From CAYMPH01 sp964529415 (GTDB taxonomy: Bacteria > Spirochaetota > UBA4802 > UBA5550): a stretch of DNA of 64,000 bases. The stretch spans positions 124,001-188,000 of the forward strand of contig CAZGWD010000005.1 in assembly GCA_964529415.1 (NCBI GenBank), written 5' to 3'. Position 1 is the first letter of the stretch; each line of letters starts with the position of its first letter. A program made the translations under genes and the position numbers. The notes under the pieces were generated by a model, which saw only the letters and a program-made list of their open reading frames with translations, made no database searches and was not told the origin of the DNA. Below are positions 61,025 to 64,000 of this stretch, piece after piece.

Positions 61025-61186
61025 TTACGCGTATGTATCAATAGACTCTCCTCTGCCCTGTTCAGCAGGCGCAGGTTTAGAAGCAGCCTTACTTTCATTA
61101 TCGGCAGAAACTTTCTCAGGCTGAGGCCTTTCTGCTGAAAAACTTGATGACATTACATCCGGTCCCGCAATATTCTGAACTTCCAT
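61025..61186 (-). CDS. Small 53-aa protein, probably disordered
   Basis: Starts with a perfect AAGGAGG site (4 bases after it is the A/T spacer to ATG). The product is rich in Ser, Ala, Pro, Glu and Gln with no hydrophobic core and ends in GRGESIDTYA, which resembles the IDxxA ends of small motility-type proteins such as the YjfB-like one at the left of the window. The next gene starts 9 bases after its stop, so they are co-translated. Real expression is likely because of the site, but the function is unknown. Confidence 0.55.
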   Translation of the reverse strand: MEVQNIAGPDVMSSSFSAERPQPEKVSADNESKAASKPAPAEQGRGESIDTYA

Positions 61187-61196
61187 AAAATCCTCC

Positions 61197-62180
61197 TTAT
61201 TTTTTCAGCATGCCCATTTTGCCAAACCATGCCAGCGTATCGCGCAGGGTTTCCTCAAAAGGCCTGTGATTATAACCAAGCTCATCAGTTGCTTTCTGAT
61301 GTGAAATATATCTATGCTTTTTTATAGCAATCATGGCTTCAGGAGTAAATTTCGGGATTTCATTTTTTATTTTTCCTGCAGCAAGCGAAAAATACGAAAC
61401 AAAATGAGCCAGCCAAACTGGTGTCATGAACTTAGGCGTTTTTTTACCTGTAATTTTGGTAATCATGGATGCTAGTTCCAGCATATGCCCCCAGTGACCG
61501 GACAAAAGATAATTCTCCCCTTTCCTGCCTTTTTTTTCTGCTGCAAGAATGCCTGAAACCACATCTCTTGCGTCTACCCAGTTATATCCCCCGTCAACAA
61601 GCGCAGGCAGGCGGCCATGATATAAATCCAGGATGACGGATCCCATTCTTGAAACTTTAAAATCATTCGGTCCGATTACTCCTGTAGGATGCACAATAAC
61701 CGCATTCAAACCGCGTTTAACACCATCCAGTACAGCCATTTGCCCGTTTGCTTTGGATTTATCATATGCCGGATGATTATCTTCAAGAACAAGAGGTCTT
61801 TTTTCATCGATTACTTCATTATCTGGCTTGGTATTAAATGCATGTATTGAGCTGACATGAACAAGCCTTTTTACCCTGTTTTTGAGGCATGCCTCAACTA
61901 CATTTTTTACACCCTGTATATTCGTATCCTCAACAAGCCCGTTTTGTGAACCGATTATTGATATTTTCGCTGCACAATGAAAAACTGTTTCCGCTCCTTT
62001 TAAAAGTTTCATAATAGATTCAGGATCACGGACATCGCCCTTTATCATTTCAATTTTCAAGCCTTTTAACGCCTTAGTATCTTCTCTAACAAGACATCTA
62101 ACTTTTCTTTTCTGCGCAAGAAGCTCTCTTACAAGATTTGCGCCGACATGACCTGAAGCACCTGTTACAACTGTAAGCAT
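61197..62180 (-). CDS. NAD(P)-dependent epimerase/dehydratase (extended SDR)
   Basis: 327 aa from the ATG that follows CAGGAGAATAAA; an in-frame ATG 8 codons upstream is less likely. The Rossmann nucleotide loop is TGASGHVGANL near residue 8, the catalytic Tyr-x-x-x-Lys is YDKSK and the Ser is in VHVSSIHAF; GVIGPNDF is the SDR active-site flank. It resembles the dihydroflavonol-4-reductase-like group of extended SDRs, which act on sugar nucleotides, sterols or hopanoid-type side chains. The substrate is not evident. Single gene ahead of the two small genes. Confidence 0.85.
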   Translation of the reverse strand: MLTVVTGASGHVGANLVRELLAQKRKVRCLVREDTKALKGLKIEMIKGDVRDPESIMKLLKGAETVFHCAAKISIIGSQNGLVEDTNIQGVKNVVEACLKNRVKRLVHVSSIHAFNTKPDNEVIDEKRPLVLEDNHPAYDKSKANGQMAVLDGVKRGLNAVIVHPTGVIGPNDFKVSRMGSVILDLYHGRLPALVDGGYNWVDARDVVSGILAAEKKGRKGENYLLSGHWGHMLELASMITKITGKKTPKFMTPVWLAHFVSYFSLAAGKIKNEIPKFTPEAMIAIKKHRYISHQKATDELGYNHRPFEETLRDTLAWFGKMGMLKK

Positions 62181-62204
62181 TTTATTCTCCTGAAAATAGT
62201 TCAT

Positions 62205-62557
62205 TAACGAAATAAGGAAAAGATTCTTTTTGATATTAATTATTTTTATAAAAATGAATTTTTATGTTGTAATTGTCAAATAAATTCTATACATATTAGT
62301 TATCTGGTAAGTTTTAAATGATATTCAGTTATATAATTAATAAAAAATAAGATTTATTCAATTTTAAAATCAAAAAAGAACAAAATATATATTTTTGCTT
62401 AAATTTATCTATACATTTTTCAAATTTATCAATAAATTTGAAAAAAAACACACCTGGGCGGTTTTTTTAATTGACTCTTTATTAATATTTATATATTTTA
62501 TTGATATTTGAATGAAATGCTTTTAAAACAAAATTAATATATTTGAGGAGAAAAATA
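62205..62557. other. Non-coding interval between epimerase and alanine-rich lipoprotein gene
   Basis: About 350 bp, A/T-rich. It holds a hairpin (TTTTTCAAATTTA, TCAA, TAAATTTGAAAAA, 62416-62445) and, on the forward strand, a possible promoter TTGACT-17 bases-TATTTT (62471-62499). The ATG at 62558 is preceded by TTGAGGAG. No other feature is seen. Confidence 0.45.
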
Positions 62558-64000
62558 ATGAAACATCTTAGAAGAATCTTAATTGTCTCATTACTTGCCT
62601 TTACAAGCCTAAACTGTTTTCAAGATGCAGTTGATACGTCAAAAAGTGGCGGTCCTGCTGAATCACCTGCTGACCTGACATTTTTAACATCTGCAATAAA
62701 ACCAACAACAACTGAAACTAATGCAATAGTTACAACTGTTGCAGATACTGCAGCAACAGATGCAGCAGCAGCTGCAGATGCAGAAAAAGCAGCAGCTGAT
62801 GCAGCAAAAGCATTGGCAGAATCAAAAGCAGCAGCTGAGGCAGCAGCTAAGGCATTAGCAGATTCAAAAGCAGCAGCAGACGCAGCAGCAGCTCAGGCAG
62901 CAGCTGATGCAGCAGCAAAAGCAGCAGCTGATGCAGCAAAAGCAGCTGCAGACGCAAAAGCAGCAGCTGATGCAAAAGCATTAGCAGACGCTCAGGCAGC
63001 AGCAGAGGCAAAAGCAGCTGCAGACGCAGCTAAAGCAGCATTGGAAGCAGCAAAAGCAGCAGCTGACGCTCAGGCAGCAGCAGCAGCAAAAGCAGATGCA
63101 GCAGCTCAGGCAGCTTCACAGGCAGCTGCTGATGCAGTTAAAGCTCAGTCAGACGCAGTAAAAGCATCAAATGATGCTAAAACTGCAGCTCAAACTGCAG
63201 CCCAGACAACAGATGCTGCAAAAGCTTCTGAAGCGGCAAAAGCAGCAGCTGATGCAGCCAAGATAGCAGAAGAAGCAGCTAAAGCAGCGTCAGACGCAGC
63301 TAAAGCAGCAGCAGACGCAGCAGCAGCTTCAGGTAATAATGCGGCAGCACTTGCAGCAGCAAATTCAGCACAGACAGCAGCAACAGCAGCAGCTGACGCA
63401 GCAAAAGTTGCAGCAGATGCAGCAGCTGACGCACAGGCAGCTGCAATAGCAGCAGCTGAAGCAGAAAGCAATAAAATCACTGTTCAGCTTGATTCAACTG
63501 CCGGCAGATGGTTCACCACTAATGGCGGAATTTACACAGCATGGGCAAACGAGTCTTTAAGATTAAAAATCGGAAATGTAAAAAAAGCCGGATGGTATAG
63601 AATTGCAGTTTCAGCAAAAAATATCAACGGACCTCTTCCTGATTTCTATAAATTCTTTATAATCACAGCATACAATGAAAATACAGGAAGAAATATAGGC
63701 GGAATAGCAGTTAAGGCTTCAGACAGCGAATTCAATAAAGGAAGCATAAGAGTATATCTTGAACCAAACAGCGATGGCAAGGTAACTGTAGTTCTAAAAT
63801 GGACAAATGACGCATATAAAGAAAAAGAATATGATGCCAACATCCTGATTGGAAATGTTGCTGTATGGTATGCTAAAAAGCAGAATTCACCTAAAAAACT
63901 TTCAAGAAACGCATTTCAGTATTCACAGATTGACGGAAGATTTTTCTGGGATGATAAAAGCGTATATACTTTCTGGGCAAATCAGACTATCTCATTCTTC
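62558..64000 (+). CDS. Lipoprotein with long alanine-rich coiled-coil stalk, C-terminal part outside the window
   Basis: 481 codons to the edge, no stop. The leader RRILIVSLLAFTSLNC ends in a lipobox-like SLNC, so it is likely lipid-anchored at Cys19. After a Thr-rich linker comes a segment of about 230 residues of near-pure A-A-A-D-A-A-K-A-type heptads with Ala, Lys, Asp, Gln and Glu (residues about 65-305), expected to be one continuous coiled-coil rod. A beta domain follows that begins with ITVQLDSTAGRWFTTNGGIY and includes TAWANESLRLKIGNV. A second copy starts at IDGRFFWDDKSVYTFWANQTISFF, cut by the edge. The repeated head domain resembles carbohydrate- or surface-binding modules. Likely a surface adhesin or stalk protein. 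Confidence 0.8.
   Translation, partial: MKHLRRILIVSLLAFTSLNCFQDAVDTSKSGGPAESPADLTFLTSAIKPTTTETNAIVTTVADTAATDAAAAADAEKAAADAAKALAESKAAAEAAAKALADSKAAADAAAAQAAADAAAKAAADAAKAAADAKAAADAKALADAQAAAEAKAAADAAKAALEAAKAAADAQAAAAAKADAAAQAASQAAADAVKAQSDAVKASNDAKTAAQTAAQTTDAAKASEAAKAAADAAKIAEEAAKAASDAAKAAADAAAASGNNAAALAAANSAQTAATAAADAAKVAADAAADAQAAAIAAAEAESNKITVQLDSTAGRWFTTNGGIYTAWANESLRLKIGNVKKAGWYRIAVSAKNINGPLPDFYKFFIITAYNENTGRNIGGIAVKASDSEFNKGSIRVYLEPNSDGKVTVVLKWTNDAYKEKEYDANILIGNVAVWYAKKQNSPKKLSRNAFQYSQIDGRFFWDDKSVYTFWANQTISFF

Noticed and set aside
63190..63480. Reverse-strand open frame of alanine and serine
   Set aside because: It is the antisense of the alanine-rich repeat; GCA-type repeats leave open frames on both strands.

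Overview
The window is about 64 kb of low-GC bacterial chromosome. Codon use favours A/T and intergenic regions are very A/T-rich. The lineage cannot be fixed by reading alone. An hrcA-grpE-dnaK-dnaJ cluster with CIRCE operators, many lipoproteins, membrane-anchored SpoIIE phosphatases with partner-switching STAS and RsbW-like proteins, a long PlsB and a YjfB-type motility protein together suggest a Gram-negative-type organism, perhaps a spirochaete or a neighbouring phylum. That placement is inference.

Layout. 1-6.4 kb: a partial exported protein, a PLP-dependent decarboxylase with an apparent lipoprotein leader, a CIRCE-controlled operon of three small heat-shock proteins, and a reverse-strand group ending in a YjfB-like motility protein. 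6.5-13.6 kb: cysS-rlmB, plsB with a STAS protein, tRNA-Pro, and an RsbW-like kinase with a membrane protein and a second STAS protein. 13.9-17.2 kb: gpmI, purF and tRNA-Trp. 17.12-26.86 kb: a 9.7-kb integrative element in the 3' half of tRNA-Trp, bounded by a perfect 47-bp direct repeat. It carries an integrase, an unrecognised 484-aa protein behind a structured leader, an excisionase-like protein, a primase-helicase, an iteron-like origin candidate, and surface or lipoprotein cargo including MORN-repeat genes. 27.1-31.6 kb: a complete branched-chain amino acid type ABC transporter operon (livJHMGF order).

33.3-36.6 kb: a three-gene module made of a zinc-ribbon pseudokinase, a vWA protein and a divergent adenylosuccinate synthetase homologue. 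This is the best candidate here for an uncharacterised system. 37-53 kb: a lysine-tailed protein, a SulP-STAS-cNMP transporter, a very large hybrid kinase with receiver and SpoIIE domains, an AdoMet decarboxylase-spermidine synthase fusion, a B12-radical SAM protein, a second (degenerate) SpoIIE protein, a HAMP-like sensor, an isochorismatase-like hydrolase with a tiny MshEN-like protein, and an ECF sigma/anti-sigma pair. 53.4-62.2 kb: tyrS, the dnaJ-dnaK-grpE-hrcA cluster on the reverse strand, small unknown genes and an NAD-dependent epimerase. 62.5 kb to the end: an incomplete lipoprotein with a long alanine-rich coiled-coil stalk and a repeated C-terminal domain.

Three degenerate copies of one dispersed element, each with remnants of a DUF559-type endonuclease gene between C/G-tract hairpins, lie at about 32.6, 36.6 and 48.0 kb, two of them flanking the pseudokinase/vWA/PurA-like module. 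HrcA encoded here probably controls both its own cluster and the three hsp20 genes, since both carry CIRCE. The STAS, RsbW-like and SpoIIE proteins form the parts of at least one partner-switching network.
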